A stretch of DNA of 64,000 nucleotides from Ottelia alismoides (GCA_037367405.1 JAZKJV010009335.1:186001-250000); one strand, 5' to 3'. Counted from the first letter of the stretch, positions 1 to 11,968 are shown. The notes: generated by a model not told the origin, from the letters alone. Program-made: numbers and translations.

Positions 1-2998
1 CTTTATTCTCATCTGATTAATCATTTTTCTTAATGTTTAATCAAATGAAGTAGGTTAATTTCATCATAATTGATTTATTGACAAATTTTCATAATTTGTG
101 CACATCATTTGCATGAAAAATTACAAAAATTTCCATAAAATTGTATATTTTTCAAGCATGTTTATTGTATCCTAAAATATAAAAAAATACATTTTGAATT
201 CATCATTACATAAATAATTAGGGAAAATTAGCTATATGCATTTTTTAATTTATTTTCATATTAATTTGAATTTTCTACCGTTAGGTTATTTGACCTTAAA
301 ATTGACACTCTCCATTTGCATATCATTTATATCTGTATAAAATGCCATGAAATTCTCCTCAAAAACCTAATATCTTCATCATCTAAAATTGACCTAAGAA
401 GACAGTGACCTCCCTGAGTTCAACCTTGAGCTTGCCCAAGTAAGATAAATTTGACAGCTCGCATATAATTGAAAGATTAATTTAAGTGGCCATTTTGATT
501 AATTCGTATTTTCTCGCCTACAACGAACATAAAGCTATTATTTCACATTATTAGAGAAGGTATTTCTGAGTTTGTCACTACTAAGCAGTTGTGAATACCC
601 ACTAATAAAAAATATGATGATATTCTTGAATTTACGATGCTAGGAGCCCCACCGCACATCAATATCCTCTTCACTAGTCCTAATAATTGAGCAGGTGTAT
701 TTCCCCTTGCCATATGACAAAGGAGGGTAGGGAAGCTACAGGTTTCACGTTCAAGAAATCCACACACTAGTTATTCATTTAGGTTAGGTGCTGTTATATC
801 CAACTCTATCACGATCATTGATGCTATTTTCCATCATATCCCTTGACTAAGAATTTGATTGATCGATCTCTAACATTAACTTGAGAAAAACCCTAACTGA
901 TTAATTGCTCTTGAAGCCATCTACGTAGAAGGATCATGTGTTTAATACACATGATAGGGGTCATTTGCAAACTCGAACATGGAGTTTCCTGATACTGCAA
1001 ACAAGTCAGGTATTTAAAATCAGTTGCTATGCATGTGCGATGCACACCCCTAATTACAATCACTCATTGTGGGTTTTTTAATTTGCATACAAGGGATTTT
1101 AAGAAGTTTTACGTATTTTTTTGCATTTTAGTCTCGGGAAAGAACATTTATTAACTTTTAGTCTACATTTCCAATATAGTATTGGTCTTATTTTAAATCA
1201 TATATTACCCTCTGTATTTTGAGCTATGGCACAACTTTATATGATTTTATTCGATTTTATTATGAATTTTTGAAGTGAATACTTATTATGAGTTATCTTA
1301 TTAATAATAAAATTAAACTTATTTCAGAAAATTAATAAAAAATATAGCTATTTTGTTGATAATTTCACAAAGAATCTTTTGGCACTTATTTTATTGATTT
1401 GATCAATATATATGCTCTTTAAAAATTATTTTGTGATATTTTTGTTTTATTTCTTGGGCTCAAATTGAAATTATTGTAAAAATAAAAAATACCTCTATTA
1501 CTCTCTAGATGACTATGTTTTCTGATTTTTGTGTAACTTAATTCATTTATTCGCATAGCTCAAAATTTTTTGAAAAACCAAATTGGGGACTTTTCATCAA
1601 GCATTTTAAATTTATTCATAATAAATCTAAAAATTCCAATAACATGCAAGTATCTTCATTTTATCATACATTACGTTTTATGATTAAATTCGAAAAAGAC
1701 CAAAAAAATTACATCATGCATATTTAATCATTTTAAATTACAAAGTACCAAAAATATTATTTTATTATTTATTGTTCTTTGTAGAATAATTTTTAAGGGA
1801 AAATAGACTTAAATGTTCTAGGTCTCAAAAACGCATAGGAATCCATTTTTCCAAAGTAGCATAGTTTTTCCTTAGAATCATTTTCAAATTTTATTTCATT
1901 CCTTTATTTTAATCTTATAATTTATTTAAAAATACCTAAAAATATTTTAAAACTTTAAATATATATATATCGTTTTGTATTTTTGTTATTTTTTATCACC
2001 ATTTTTAAACAACAAAACTTTGGTTGTTATCATATGATATCAAAATTTCTCCTTTATTTTATTTTCTTTTCATTTTAAAATTAAAAATAAAATAATTATT
2101 TGCATGATTAGAAACGTAAATATTTTGAAAATCATTCACATAAAAAATAAAAAACTTTTGTGGTGTCATTCACTTTCTGTTGGCATACCATACAACAAAT
2201 CACATCTTAGCTCTGTACAAAAATTCTTTGCATTTTCTCACCACACTCAAATATTGTTCACAACATTAAGTTGTCTTAAATCTGCAACAAAAATTAGAAC
2301 ACTTCTCTGTGTTCGACTTTGGTACACTTTCCAATTAACATAGAAATAGACTGTTTTTAACTTGCAAAATCTTTGATTTTTGAGAATTCGCTTTATATTT
2401 AACTATACTAAAATTGGACAAAATTTAAAAGATAAAAATATGTTTTAAAAATTGTAATGCACATTGAATGAATGAAGGAGACTTAGCCCTCATTTTATTA
2501 TTAAATACTAAATGATGCCATCCACTCATATAGAATAGGCATGGACCTTTTTCCATCACTATCTCCATGGGTTCTTCTAACAAAGCAAATCCGCTAGATA
2601 CTTTAACATGAGGTCTTGTCATCAAATTTCATCAACAAAATTAAGGTTATAAGACTTCTTTCTAAGAGTAACTATTTTTCTTTGACTATTGTTCCGTGGG
2701 AAACTTCCTACTCAAGACTAGTTGTGGTATGTATCCGAAAATACCGTGAAAACAACTAATCATATCTTCTAAATAAAAAAATGCCTCTTTGTGTTTTTTT
2801 TCTAATGAAAGGCTTGATGCAAATGAGCTTCTGCGGGCACCTTCTTAAACAGAACATTTTTTTTAAACCCCTATAATCTGATCAATGACCACAGAGTATT
2901 TACTTTCATCTTTGTACTCTACTCTATCGCACCCTGTGCATGAATTGGAGTTTCAATTATAAAACTAATAGTTTCAATTATCGCACCCTGTGCATAAC
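1..2998. other. AT-rich intergenic DNA, no gene seen
   Basis: This stretch is strongly AT-rich with long runs of A and T. Open frames on both strands are short (the longest is under 80 codons), lack recognisable motifs and show no plausible exon structure. I see no RNA gene or transposon terminus. It is read as plain intergenic sequence, possibly with old unrecognisable repeats. Confidence 0.6.
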
Positions 2999-3001
2999 TA
3001 A

Positions 3002-3375
3002 GGTGCTGTTTGGCTAGGGGTTAAACCCCTTTTTGCGGGTTTATCTCCTTAGCCTATTCGTTCTCTCTTATATGTGGGCCCCATTTTTTTTCTCTTTTTT
3101 AATACATTAAATAAATTATTTTTTCATCAATTTCATCAAAAAATAATATATTATACTATCATATCATATAAAAATTATAAACTACCCCACTTCTACTCAC
3201 TTTTCCAAACTTTAATACAATTGAATAACAATAGGTATTCGCTTTTTCAAATTTCAATACAATCACATCACAACAAACCCAACCACAGTTTAACCCTTTA
3301 TCCAAACATCAAAACAGAAAAATGGTTTACACTCCCCCAATTTAATCCACCCTCACCCGCGTACCAAACGCATCC
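3002..3375. mobile_element. Tourist-like MITE, copy 1 of a head-to-tail trio
   Basis: The unit begins GGTGCTGTTTGG and ends ACCAAACGCATCC, which form imperfect terminal inverted repeats. It is flanked by TAA on both sides (2999-3001 and 3376-3378), the trinucleotide target duplication of PIF/Harbinger (Tourist) elements. The inside is AT-rich and non-coding, with the block AATACATTAAATAAAT shared by the neighbouring copies. The open frame crossing it is accidental. No transposase is present, so movement would have needed an outside source. Confidence 0.75.
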
Positions 3376-3378
3376 TAA

Positions 3379-3716
3379 GGTGCTGTTCGGTTGGGGGTTT
3401 ACTTCTCTTTCTTATGGGACCAACTATCTATTCTTTATTTAAATATTAAATAAATTACTTTGCTTTCATCTATTCCATCAAAAAATAATATATTATACCA
3501 TTATATCATCTAAAAAATATAAACTACTCAACTTCTACTCACTTTTCCGAATTTCAATACAATCAAATCACATTAACTATTTACTTTTCCAAACTTTAAT
3601 ACAATCATATTAAAACAAACCCACCTCCAGTTTAACCCTTTATCCAAACACCAAAACACAAAACAGGTTACCTCATACCAGTTTAATCCACCCTAACCCG
3701 CGTACCAAACACATCC
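3379..3716. mobile_element. Tourist-like MITE, copy 2
   Basis: This copy has the same layout as copy 1: start GGTGCTGTTCGG, end ACCAAACACATCC, TAA on each side. The TAA at 3376-3378 is shared with copy 1 and the TAA at 3717-3719 with copy 3. The three copies therefore abut in the same orientation, separated only by one target triplet each. It is non-coding. Confidence 0.75.
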
Positions 3717-3719
3717 TAA

Positions 3720-4088
3720 GGTGATGTTCGGTTGCTAGGGTAAACTACCTCCCTTAACCCATTTTTCCTCTCTCATGTGGGTCCTACTTTCTATCTTTTT
3801 AATACATTAAATAAATCAATTCTCTTTTACCATTCCATCAACGAATAATATATTATACCATCATATCATATAAAAATTATAAACTACACCACTTTTACTC
3901 ATTTTTCCAAACTTCAATACAGTCACATTACAATAGTTACTCACTTTTTCAAACTTTAATACAATCATATCACAACAAACACATAACAAACTCACCCCCA
4001 CTTTAACCCTCTATCCAAATACCAAAACACAAAAAACAAGTTATCCGCTACCAGTTTATTCCACCCTAACCTGTGTACCAAACGCATC
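3720..4088. mobile_element. Tourist-like MITE, copy 3
   Basis: The start GGTGATGTTCGG and the end ACCAAACGCATC match copies 1 and 2. The left flank is TAA (3717-3719). The right flank reads TTGA, so the outer target triplet has decayed or differs. The internal AT-rich blocks align with the other two copies. It is non-coding. Confidence 0.7.
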
Positions 4089-5176
4089 TTGAGCATATTG
4101 AAACTAAGGTTGATCTTCTCGAACATGCAAACATTGGTCAAGAGAGAATTCAGCCTCCCATTTGGGGTTGGAGAACATCTTCTTGTAACTTCCTTTGGAA
4201 GCACCATCTATTGGCACTCACTAAAGCTACGCTTTATCTCCCTAGTTCGATCATCAACACCATTTAATTTTTATGAGTAGCATCACCTCATCGATTTCTA
4301 GACAACAAAATCTTCTACGCGCTCGTGAAATCAAATAAAAAAAAGGAAATGACTAACAGCGAGCGATTCGGCATCATCTTCAGATCTGCCTCTCAAGACG
4401 CTAATTCAGTCAAAATGAAACATATTCCACAACAACCCAGACTTCTTATCTTCGGCTTCATCACGGAAGAAAATATGTTGTGCACAATAAGGCCAATTCT
4501 TGAGCAATCATGAACGTGAACTTAATATTATGCCATATTATGGGACGGGAAGGTCAAATTTCTTGGATATCGTTCACATTCATATATGAATTTTGAAGCA
4601 AGGGGTTGATAAAGGTCGCTCCCAATTTTCTTTATTTTACATTACACTCTATTCCAAAATATTTTGCTGTAATTCCAAAACGTGGAAATCCCATCAACCA
4701 CACATTGGAATGGATTAATAAGGTATTGGAAGAAGTTTTCCATCCGATGGGGCATTAGATTCGGGAATAAGTATTATAAAGATGGAAAATAAGGAGAATA
4801 ATGACTTATTCTCTATTAGGTTGGAAAGATAGGAATACAGAGACTAAGTTAGAATACTGGTAAGTAAGTTGGAATAAAGATAAGAATAAAAGTTGAATAA
4901 GATGAAAAATTAACCTCTTATTCCGATATTTATTCTCCAAATGAACAAAGCTATCAATGCAATGGCAAACAAGTACACGGTGACATCGTATTATAGATCT
5001 TGATCCAGATAGGGATGAGTCAGAAGAAATATAAAGTAACAATCGAAGCCACGTTTTTGTTATTTGATTATATATATTGGAATAAATTATTCATCAACAA
5101 GTTGGCATTTAAATAGAATATATATATGCATAGAATATGGTCAGTTCACGTGGTATTAAGGAATTAGGATATTGTA
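4089..5176. other. Intergenic, nothing recognised
   Basis: Several 60-80 codon frames lie here on both strands, but none carries a motif I recognise and none continues into a credible neighbour exon. The segment around 4090-4510 is less AT-rich than its surroundings and could be a worn gene fragment. I cannot support a name for it. Confidence 0.4.
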
Positions 5177-5238
5177 TCCTTGAATAAAATAATGTGAACA
5201 ACGCATCTCCTTGAATAAAATAATGTGAACAACGCATC
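5177..5238. repeat. 31-bp tandem duplication
   Basis: Two adjacent copies of a 31-bp unit that begins TCCTTGAATAAAATAATG (5177-5207 and 5208-5238) are identical by eye. This is a simple recent duplication, probably from replication slippage or end repair. It has no coding consequence. Confidence 0.85.
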
Positions 5239-5490
5239 TCCGAGGAGCAGAGGCCCCACGTAGTATTTGAAATGTAGAGCCATAGTTATCAAGCGAATTT
5301 ATAGCTAAAATGACAAAGCCGTTAGTCGAATATGTCATTGTTAAATATTAAAGTGAATATTTATTCGTAAAAAATTAAATGTGGTGTACTTAATTTGAAA
5401 AATAACATATAATCTCAGATAAGAAATTCCTTCTAAAATTAAAGTAAAATTTTACAAAACAGTTGTGAGATCCGTTATCCTTTATTTATA

Positions 5491-5835
5491 CGAATGTTGG
5501 TATGTGAACTATACACATGTGCAGAAAATTGCAATAGTAGAAATGAAAATGTTAAGGTGGATGTGTGGAGATACACATGTAAAGATCGAATTCGGAATAA
5601 TGACATCATAAGAAAAGTCGGTGTAGCTCCAATCGAGGACAAGATGCGAGAAATCAATTATGTTAGTTTGGTCATTTGCAAAGGAGGTCAGCTGATGCAC
5701 CGGTGAGGAGATGCGAATTTTTGGATGTTGAGACAGCTAAGTGGGGGCGATGAAGGCCCAAGAAACATTGGAATGAGACTATACAAAGGGATCTTAGTTT
5801 TTTTATATAAGCCTGAGAATGACCTAAGATAGATC
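5491..5835 (+). pseudogene. LINE-type reverse transcriptase C-terminal fragment
   Basis: Read in three frames in turn, this stretch shows the tail typical of plant non-LTR retrotransposon polyproteins. In order these are an 'ECW...HVQK' block, 'EMKMLRWMCG', 'KDRIRN..I..KVGVAPIEDKMRE', 'FGHLQRRSADAPVRRCE' and 'RPKKHWNETIQRDL'. At least two frameshifts (near 5575 and 5670) and in-frame stops interrupt it. Only the end of the RT polyprotein is present; there is no YADD catalytic block, no endonuclease and no visible poly(A) tail. It is a dead, 5'-truncated or eroded LINE remnant. The identification rests on conserved wording of this C-terminal region, seen directly in translation. Confidence 0.75.
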
Positions 5836-6292
5836 TAAATTTCTCTTCTTTTAATTCTAAAAATAATATTTTCATTTATAAATTTTTAAATTGAGTAGGT
5901 ATTCATATGTAAACAACTTCGCTAGATTTTCTCTCTAACACAATTAAAGAGAATACTTTAATTTCCTTTCATGCTAATATAAAAATTACGGAAGCAGTTA
6001 ATCACATCCTTTATTTCAGATTGTGCTCGGGTCTAAAATATATCTCAAGTCCAATTATACATATAACTCTCATCTTTCCTTCCAACCTAAATTAATAAAA
6101 ATAATAATATGGAAGGCAATGATTTTTGCTGACTTCATGAGATATTAAAACATGTGTATATATTTTACAATATTTTTGTTTCAACGTGTTTTCTAAATAT
6201 GGAAATCACATGACCATTACTTGCAGAATTATTACGGTAGATAAGATGATGGATAATATACTGAATGGCCTTTGGATGGGAAGAGATACACA

Positions 6293-6659
6293 GACCCAGT
6301 TCGGGTAGTGTGTGGGGTGTTTACCCCTCTTAATCCACTCTTTCTCTCTCTAATGTGGATTCCACATTTTTTCTTTTTTAATACATTAAATAAATCAATT
6401 CTCTTTCATCCATTGAATCAAAAAACAATATATTATACAATTATATAATATAAAAATTATAAAGTACTCAACTTCTATTCATTTTTCCAAACTTCAATAC
6501 AGTCACATCACAATAACTACTCACGTTTTCAAACTTCAATACAATCATATCACAATAAACCCACAACAAATGCACCTTCAGTTTAACTCTCTATCCAAAC
6601 ACAAGAACAAGGCACCCTTACCAGTTTAACCCACCCTAACTCGTATACCAAATGCACCC
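6293..6659. mobile_element. Tourist-like MITE, fourth copy
   Basis: This copy is separate from the trio. It shares the start (TTCGGGTAG... then TTTACCCC), the internal AATACATTAAATAAATC block, the TATTATAC run and the end ACCAAATGCACCC. The exact ends and target duplication are worn, so the boundaries are approximate. It is non-coding. Confidence 0.65.
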
Positions 6660-6890
6660 TCAATATGAATAGAAAACTGGAGTCATAAGTCAATGTCTAG
6701 TCATTAGAAAAAACTAGTGATTAGATATTTAAAAATAAATCAGATTCAATGGTGGAGTCGGTTTCCATGTCCCCCAAATATTTAATTCATCAAATCAGGG
6801 TAAAATGTGGTTGTCTTCCCCGCATTATTTTTCTATTTTTTTATTTTAAAATGAATAAGTGTATTTTCATCATAATATCACTACATTATA

Positions 6891-6979
6891 CCATTCAAGT
6901 TTCGTGCGAAACAGAGACTCATATGATATCCATCCATTCAAGTTTCGTGCGAAACAGAGACTCATATGATATCCATCCA
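6891..6979. repeat. 43-bp tandem duplication
   Basis: Two head-to-tail copies of a 43-bp unit containing TTTCGTGCGAAACAGAGACT (6891-6933 and 6934-6976) are identical by eye. An open frame runs through it but has no other support as coding sequence. Confidence 0.85.
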
Positions 6980-8588
6980 GACAAATACCCTTTACATTCG
7001 CAGCTTCTCTCCACTGTAATTTACGTGTACCTCATTTCTAATCTTAGCACCTATTTCACCTGGAGCCCAGTAAGAATGACTTAGTTGACAAATTATAAAT
7101 TAGGATAAAATAATAAAACTAAAAAAAGATAAATTAGTTGTACTCATCACAATTCAAACTACATGTATATACTCTACGTAAATTTTGGGACATTTCTAAT
7201 GTTTATATTTAATTTTTTTAAACTAAATATTTTTCTATTTTGTACGTAAAGATTGGTATAAGATATAAAAATATTGCAAACATAAACTTTGACAACTACG
7301 AAGAAAAATGAAATCCTAATTCGACAACAAACTGACTTCCATGCTCAATTCTATTGACTGAAAACTCCTGATGAACCAAACTAACTTTTAAGCTTCAATT
7401 GAAAATAAACTTTAGTCTATGACAATAACACAAAAAAACTAGAGTTTGGAATATAGGATGTGTTGTACCATTTTTTAAAACATAAGAACTAATTTAAAAT
7501 ATTTATATATATTTTATTTAAAAATGTGTGAATTATTTTTTATCCTCATGGATCTGAAATATATAGAAAAAAATATAATAAGCAATTCAAAAGTTATAAC
7601 TTTTATAGATGATACTAAAAGTTTAAGCCTAGTTCCAAATTTGCTAACATTAAAACCTTCATATCGTGAGCAAATGAAATCCAATTCCACCCATCTTCTT
7701 TAAAGCTCATAATTAAAAATGTTTTTAATTCCAAAAAATACAATGAAAGTAAGGGGAACTAAAATATCGATTTTGGGTACAAATTATATATATATATATA
7801 TCATTAACATGATTAATATTTTTAAATATTATATAAAATTGAGATTAATATCTTTTCTTCGTTTGCAATCTTAAAATATTTTATTTTAACATAAAAACAT
7901 AAAATGATTAAGAAATATATAAATCAAATGAAAAACTTATAATTGAATTTGACCTATGTAATAGTTGCAATCCTTTTTGCGTATAGTATCGCCACTCCTT
8001 TACCCGTATCTACCAATTCGGAACTAACTTTGAAAGTTATATTTTGACCCAATTAAATGTTTATGGCATGCTCCTAATAACCAATGAATGACAAGTGTTT
8101 TTCCTCGTGTAGACACTAATTCAATAGGAACTTGATGAGTTGATCTACCTACACATCTTTCTTTTATTAAATACTACATGACTCAAACAAAAGAAAATCG
8201 AATTTAAGTTAGAAACAATGATCTACTAAAATACAAAAAAAAGTTCAGGTATGCGTGGGAATATGGAGAAACTGGAAAATCCAATCAAACTCGAGATCGG
8301 AAGCGAAAAAACAAATTATGTTTAAGTAGGGGGTGTCCTTTTCGACAAATTTTCTTAATACCTTCTGGAAGATGATAAGAATATAATGAACACAACACTC
8401 ATACCGCTTCAATCCTGATTCTATTTATCATAAAATACGTATTCCAATCAATGCAACAAACACAAATCAACATCAGCCATTGATGTGCATAACACGATGC
8501 ACTGGAAACCCTAACAATAAATTTTAAGATAATCAGATATTGTGATCCATTAGCATATTTGGATAGTTAAAAACAGATAATAAGCAAT
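6980..8588. other. AT-rich intergenic DNA
   Basis: No gene, RNA or transposon end is recognisable here. A short (AT)n run lies near 7786-7801. This is the 3' flank of the WRKY gene and may include distal regulatory DNA, but nothing specific can be pointed out. Confidence 0.5.
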
Positions 8589-8738
8589 CTAGAACATTAA
8601 ACAGTAACGGGCGCTGTGAAACCATCTGTCCTCACTGAAAGTCCGATACCCGGTCAGGCAACCTATTCCCTCAAGTGATACAGGTTCTTGTTCCACACCT
8701 GTTATCCTCGTCATTTCCTCGGAAGTAAACAGAAGATG
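8589..8738 (-). other. Short open frame behind a possible splice acceptor, unrecognised
   Basis: On the minus strand a frame of about 49 codons ends at TAG (8591-8589). It is preceded by a T-rich stretch and a CAG (8741-8739) that could be a splice acceptor. The peptide includes FTSEEMTRITGVEQEP and GIGCLTGYRTFSED, and it is less AT-rich than its surroundings, which is unusual here. It lies 190 bp downstream of the WRKY stop codon on the same strand. It could be a captured exon, a fragment of a decayed gene, or chance. The 'FTSEEMTRITGVEQ' wording faintly recalls the start of ULTRAPETALA-type proteins, but this is not enough for a name. Confidence 0.2.
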
Positions 8739-8928
8739 CTGATCAATAACACCACAAAAACATACATACTATTCCAAACAAAGGAAAAATATATACACAA
8801 TTAAATCTCCTTGAAAACGTAAACGTTCCATTCGGAAAAGAATTTGAATGCTTTAATCTACACGTAACACATTGGTTCTTCCTTCAAACACTACAAACTA
8901 TCAAACAGCTCTCTTCTGCTCTCACACC

Positions 8929-10093
8929 TTATAATATTCCCTCATCGAATATAGGGGGCAAGGACTCAAATATAGACTCGAATTCAGCGCAAGTATCGAA
9001 GCTGAAGATATCACTACTCATCAGTGGACTCGATGGGGAACCCAATCCATCCATCACCGTCCAATCGGGCACACAGGAGGAGCTTCTTTGGAGCTTTTCC
9101 TGACGAACATCCGGAGAATAAGAAACGCTCCTCTCTCGTTTCGGGCTCTTCCTGGGGGGTTCCATGTAGGCCAATGGTTCCTCCACTTTCTCCTTCTTAA
9201 TCGAACGGCTGGGGCCGACGTCTGGGATGCCCAGTGTTTCATATATAAGTTCCAAGTCCATCCCTGGTAGAGGAGTGTGCGTAGGATTACAAGTGTGCTG
9301 AAAGTTACGCGTGACAAGATACACCGGGGTTTCCCCATTGCTTTCCTTCTGCACTTGTTTGGTGGCCAGGCAGCCTTGTTCTTTGAAAGCACATCTGAAG
9401 TACTCCCTGAAAAAAAAAGTATATTTTGTTTTAGATCAGACAACAACTAGACCGGAGTTCATTATTTTAGAAACGTATATTATCAAATAGCCAAATCGGT
9501 AGCCGATAGGGTTAGATTCAAAAGAAAAATTAAGGGCACTGTGGTATCGATCAGCATCACGGTTTACCTTTGGAAAAAGCTACCACTGATTTTCTTTTGT
9601 CCATATTTTCTCCACTCGTAACCATCGTAATAAGGCTGGCTGGTCATCCATGTCCCCAAACTACTCTTGGATCTGGAGGAACAAGGAGACACATAAAACA
9701 TGAGATGGATCTCGGGCCATCGTACGTAATCAAGCCATGGAAGTGCATCTGTTTAACATACCGTTTCTTAGATCCTGCAGTTTCGATATTACTCTGAGTT
9801 TGGATGGTAGTTGGCCCGGTGATCTTGTGGGCTGGATGCTGGGGAAAGACTGGCTCCATGGTTGCACAGTCTGAAGGGTCAGCTTGCAGCTCAAGCACTG
9901 CACGTGCTACCGCTATGGCGCAGAGGACCTCGTCTACGAGCTTTGCTGCATTCTCAAACCACGAGTCCTCCAAACGGACACGTTGGAAGAGGAGAGCTCG
10001 TAGCTGATGTGCGTATTCCTCGCCTCTGTTGAGCTCTTCCATGGCTACTCCACACCTATCTGTACCTAAATGACTCGAGCTAGACAAGGCCAT
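8929..10093 (-). CDS. WRKY transcription factor, group III (3 exons, 304 aa)
   Basis: This encodes a nuclear DNA-binding protein of the WRKY family, which binds W-boxes (TTGAC core). The exons are 10093-9762, 9672-9568 and 9406-8929 (TAA at 8931-8929), with GT-AG introns of 89 and 161 bp. The second intron splits the arginine codon before the zinc finger, the conserved WRKY intron position. Residues 18-35 (MEELNRGEEYAHQLRALL) are the group III type N-terminal helix. WRKYGQK is intact at 131-137. The zinc ligands are C151, C158, H183 and C185. The 'ATKQVQ' block follows, and PPRKSPKRER (about 229-238) is a likely nuclear signal. The C-terminus is acidic and aromatic (FSFDTCAEFESIFESL), a plausible activation region. 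Zinc spacing is C-X6-C-X24-H-X-C, not the usual group III C-X7-C-X23-H-X-C. The start ATG at 10093 was chosen because the frame further upstream has only GTG. Group III members often act in defence, salicylate and senescence responses; this role is inferred. Confidence 0.93.
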
Positions 10094-10189
10094 ACGCTCG
10101 TGTAGTTTATATGTGATCACAGAGAAAATGGTCTACTAGGGGGAGAGGCAAAGGGATCGAGGATATATTCCTACTCCACCTGGAAATAC

Positions 10190-10199
10190 CTTAAATAGC
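10190..10199 (-). promoter_or_regulatory. Candidate TATA box of the WRKY gene
   Basis: On the minus strand GCTATTTAAG lies about 100 bp upstream of the ATG, a normal distance for a plant core promoter with a short 5' UTR. A second AT-rich candidate, GAATATATCC, lies at 10161-10170. Further upstream, W-box cores occur at 10701-10705 (TTGAC) and 11001-11005 (GTCAA). These would fit the auto- or cross-regulation common among WRKY genes. Confidence 0.45.
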
Positions 10200-10342
10200 T
10201 TTGCTCAAAGGAAGGGATAGAGAAGGAGACATATGTCACGTTGAGGAGGGCCCCTCGTTTATGTATGCACGCGGATAGTCTTTGGAAAAAAGCAATACAA
10301 CCATAGTATAATATTGGTAATACAAGAGATCAATTACTTTCA

Positions 10343-10640
10343 ATAGGGGTCTTGGTAACTAGCTTGGGTTGGGTTAGAATAACATCCAGTGAATGGTAGC
10401 TATTTAGATGATTAGGAGGGTTGGAAAATGGTTGGAATGATAAATGCCATATGATGTGATATTGTTTATATGCATCATATTAAATTTATTTAATGATTAT
10501 AATATATTTCTTATGTTAGCTTTTTATTTGAACATGGTTAAGAATATTATAAGAAAGAAATTGTGTGATTCATACAACTAATTTCAACCAAGGAATGTAG
10601 GGGTAGAGTAGGGGGTATGCCAGGTTGTTCCGAGGTAACT
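10343..10640. repeat. Possible old MITE-like segment
   Basis: An AT-rich 300-bp block (GGTTGGAATGAT near the left, CTAATTTCAACCAAGG near the right) has weak inverted similarity between its edges and an interior like the Tourist-like copies at 3-4 kb. No clean terminal repeat or target duplication is seen. It lies 250-550 bp upstream of the WRKY start codon. Confidence 0.25.
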
Positions 10641-11110
10641 GGCAACTAAATGAATACTATAATATAAGTTGTTACACGGAACCATAAGACCAAAAAGCGG
10701 TTGACTGAGGTCTCAACTCTCTCTTAACTAGACACATTCTAGCTTGCTCACTCTTTTTCATTTGCTCCTGACTTACACTAGAGACATGCTCGCAACAATT
10801 ATTTGATTTCTTATATAGTTCTCAATGTTTTTTTAATAGGCTTTGGCATGGAGCAAGGAAAAGAAGCAAATAAGGTGGCACTCTATGCTATTAGAAGCTT
10901 TTATTACTAGTTAAAGGCTATCTAATTGAAAGTCCGTTGAGTCTTTTTATGGAGAAGTCAGTACCCTTTTAATTTGATCTATGAAAACTCACTATCGAAA
11001 GTCAACTAAAGTATCAATCAATCTCAAATCAGGAAGCGGTATGGGAGAGTAGGGAAATCATCTTAGATCATTCGAATGATTGCAAAATAACGACCAAGAT
11101 ATTAGGTCTA
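10641..11110. other. Upstream flank between the WRKY gene and the retrotransposon nest
   Basis: This is AT-rich sequence without a gene. It contains W-box cores at 10701 and 11001 (reverse). It ends with GTCTA directly before the first base of E2's 5' LTR at 11111. GTCTA is therefore the expected 5-bp target duplication of E2, and its partner must lie outside the window. Confidence 0.5.
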
Positions 11111-11952
11111 TGATGAATCTGTGATTCCCACTCTTTATTCTTTTATTTTAAATCTTTTTCATGGCAAAACATCATGCACATTCTTGTAAATATAATAGAT
11201 TAACAAATTGTATGCTTGTGTTAATATTACCTAATTAGCATACTTATGTGCAAAAATAATAGAATAAAGGAAAAGAAAAAGGCATGATGTATTTGAAATA
11301 AATACAGAGTGACCCAAACCCCAAGAGAAGGTCAAGCATTGAAATGATCGCAAAATAAAACAAGTAGAGAAAGATAGGGTCCACTATGTATTGTATGAAG
11401 TACTTATACCCGTATCTATTATTTATGAATTTATTTTTTGACAAAAAAATTAAATTATTATTTCTACACCCTGTATATATTTCTAAAAATAATATAAAAA
11501 CCAGAAAAATTAAATAAAAATACAAATAAAATCCTCCATTCATTGTAAAAAATACATGTGAATGTATTATATCCCATATTTATTATACACCTTTAAATAA
11601 TTTATAAAAATTATTGTGTACTCCTAAAATTTCCTTGTAAATAAATAAAATATAAAATAGGGGTTTTTGTATAAAAGGTAAATAATAAAATACTTGTACA
11701 AAATACATAGGTATTATACATGTATATAATACTATATATTGTATAAACACTAATTTAGTTTTCATAAAAATAAAAAAATAACAGAATAATAATAATAATA
11801 TAAAAAATAATAAATATTTTCATTTTATACACTTTTTAATTTAAATTCATTTATTATTTTAAATTTAATTATCTTTATTTTCTTCTCTATTTTGTCCTTT
11901 AGCCTATCTTTTCCTTTTCCCCTACTGCTTATGATTGGTCCAGGTTAGCTCT

Positions 11953-11968
11953 ATTGACTCCGATCAAC
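11953..11968 (+). promoter_or_regulatory. Paired W-box in E2 5' LTR
   Basis: ATTGACTCCGATCAAC lies 200 bp before the TATA box of the uninterrupted LTR and is preceded by a CCAAT box in reverse (GATTGGTCC at 11934-11942). The second arm is TCAAC rather than GTCAAC. Confidence 0.55.

Noticed and set aside
3074..3442. 122-codon frame across the first MITE
   Set aside because: It lies within a non-coding MITE, spans its end and has low-complexity composition.
10094..10120. Longer N-terminus for the WRKY protein
   Set aside because: The upstream in-frame codon at 10120 is GTG; the first ATG is at 10093 with good context and distance to the TATA-like motif.
9644..10120. Single-exon reading of the WRKY N-terminal frame (158 codons)
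   Set aside because: The frame past 9762 lacks any WRKY sequence, while GT-AG splicing gives an exact WRKYGQK exon and zinc finger.
11244..11765. Minus-strand hydrophobic frames of 60-99 codons
   Set aside because: They are translations of AT-rich LTR DNA (Phe/Ile/Tyr-rich by composition), repeated in part at 45.2-45.6 kb without frame conservation.
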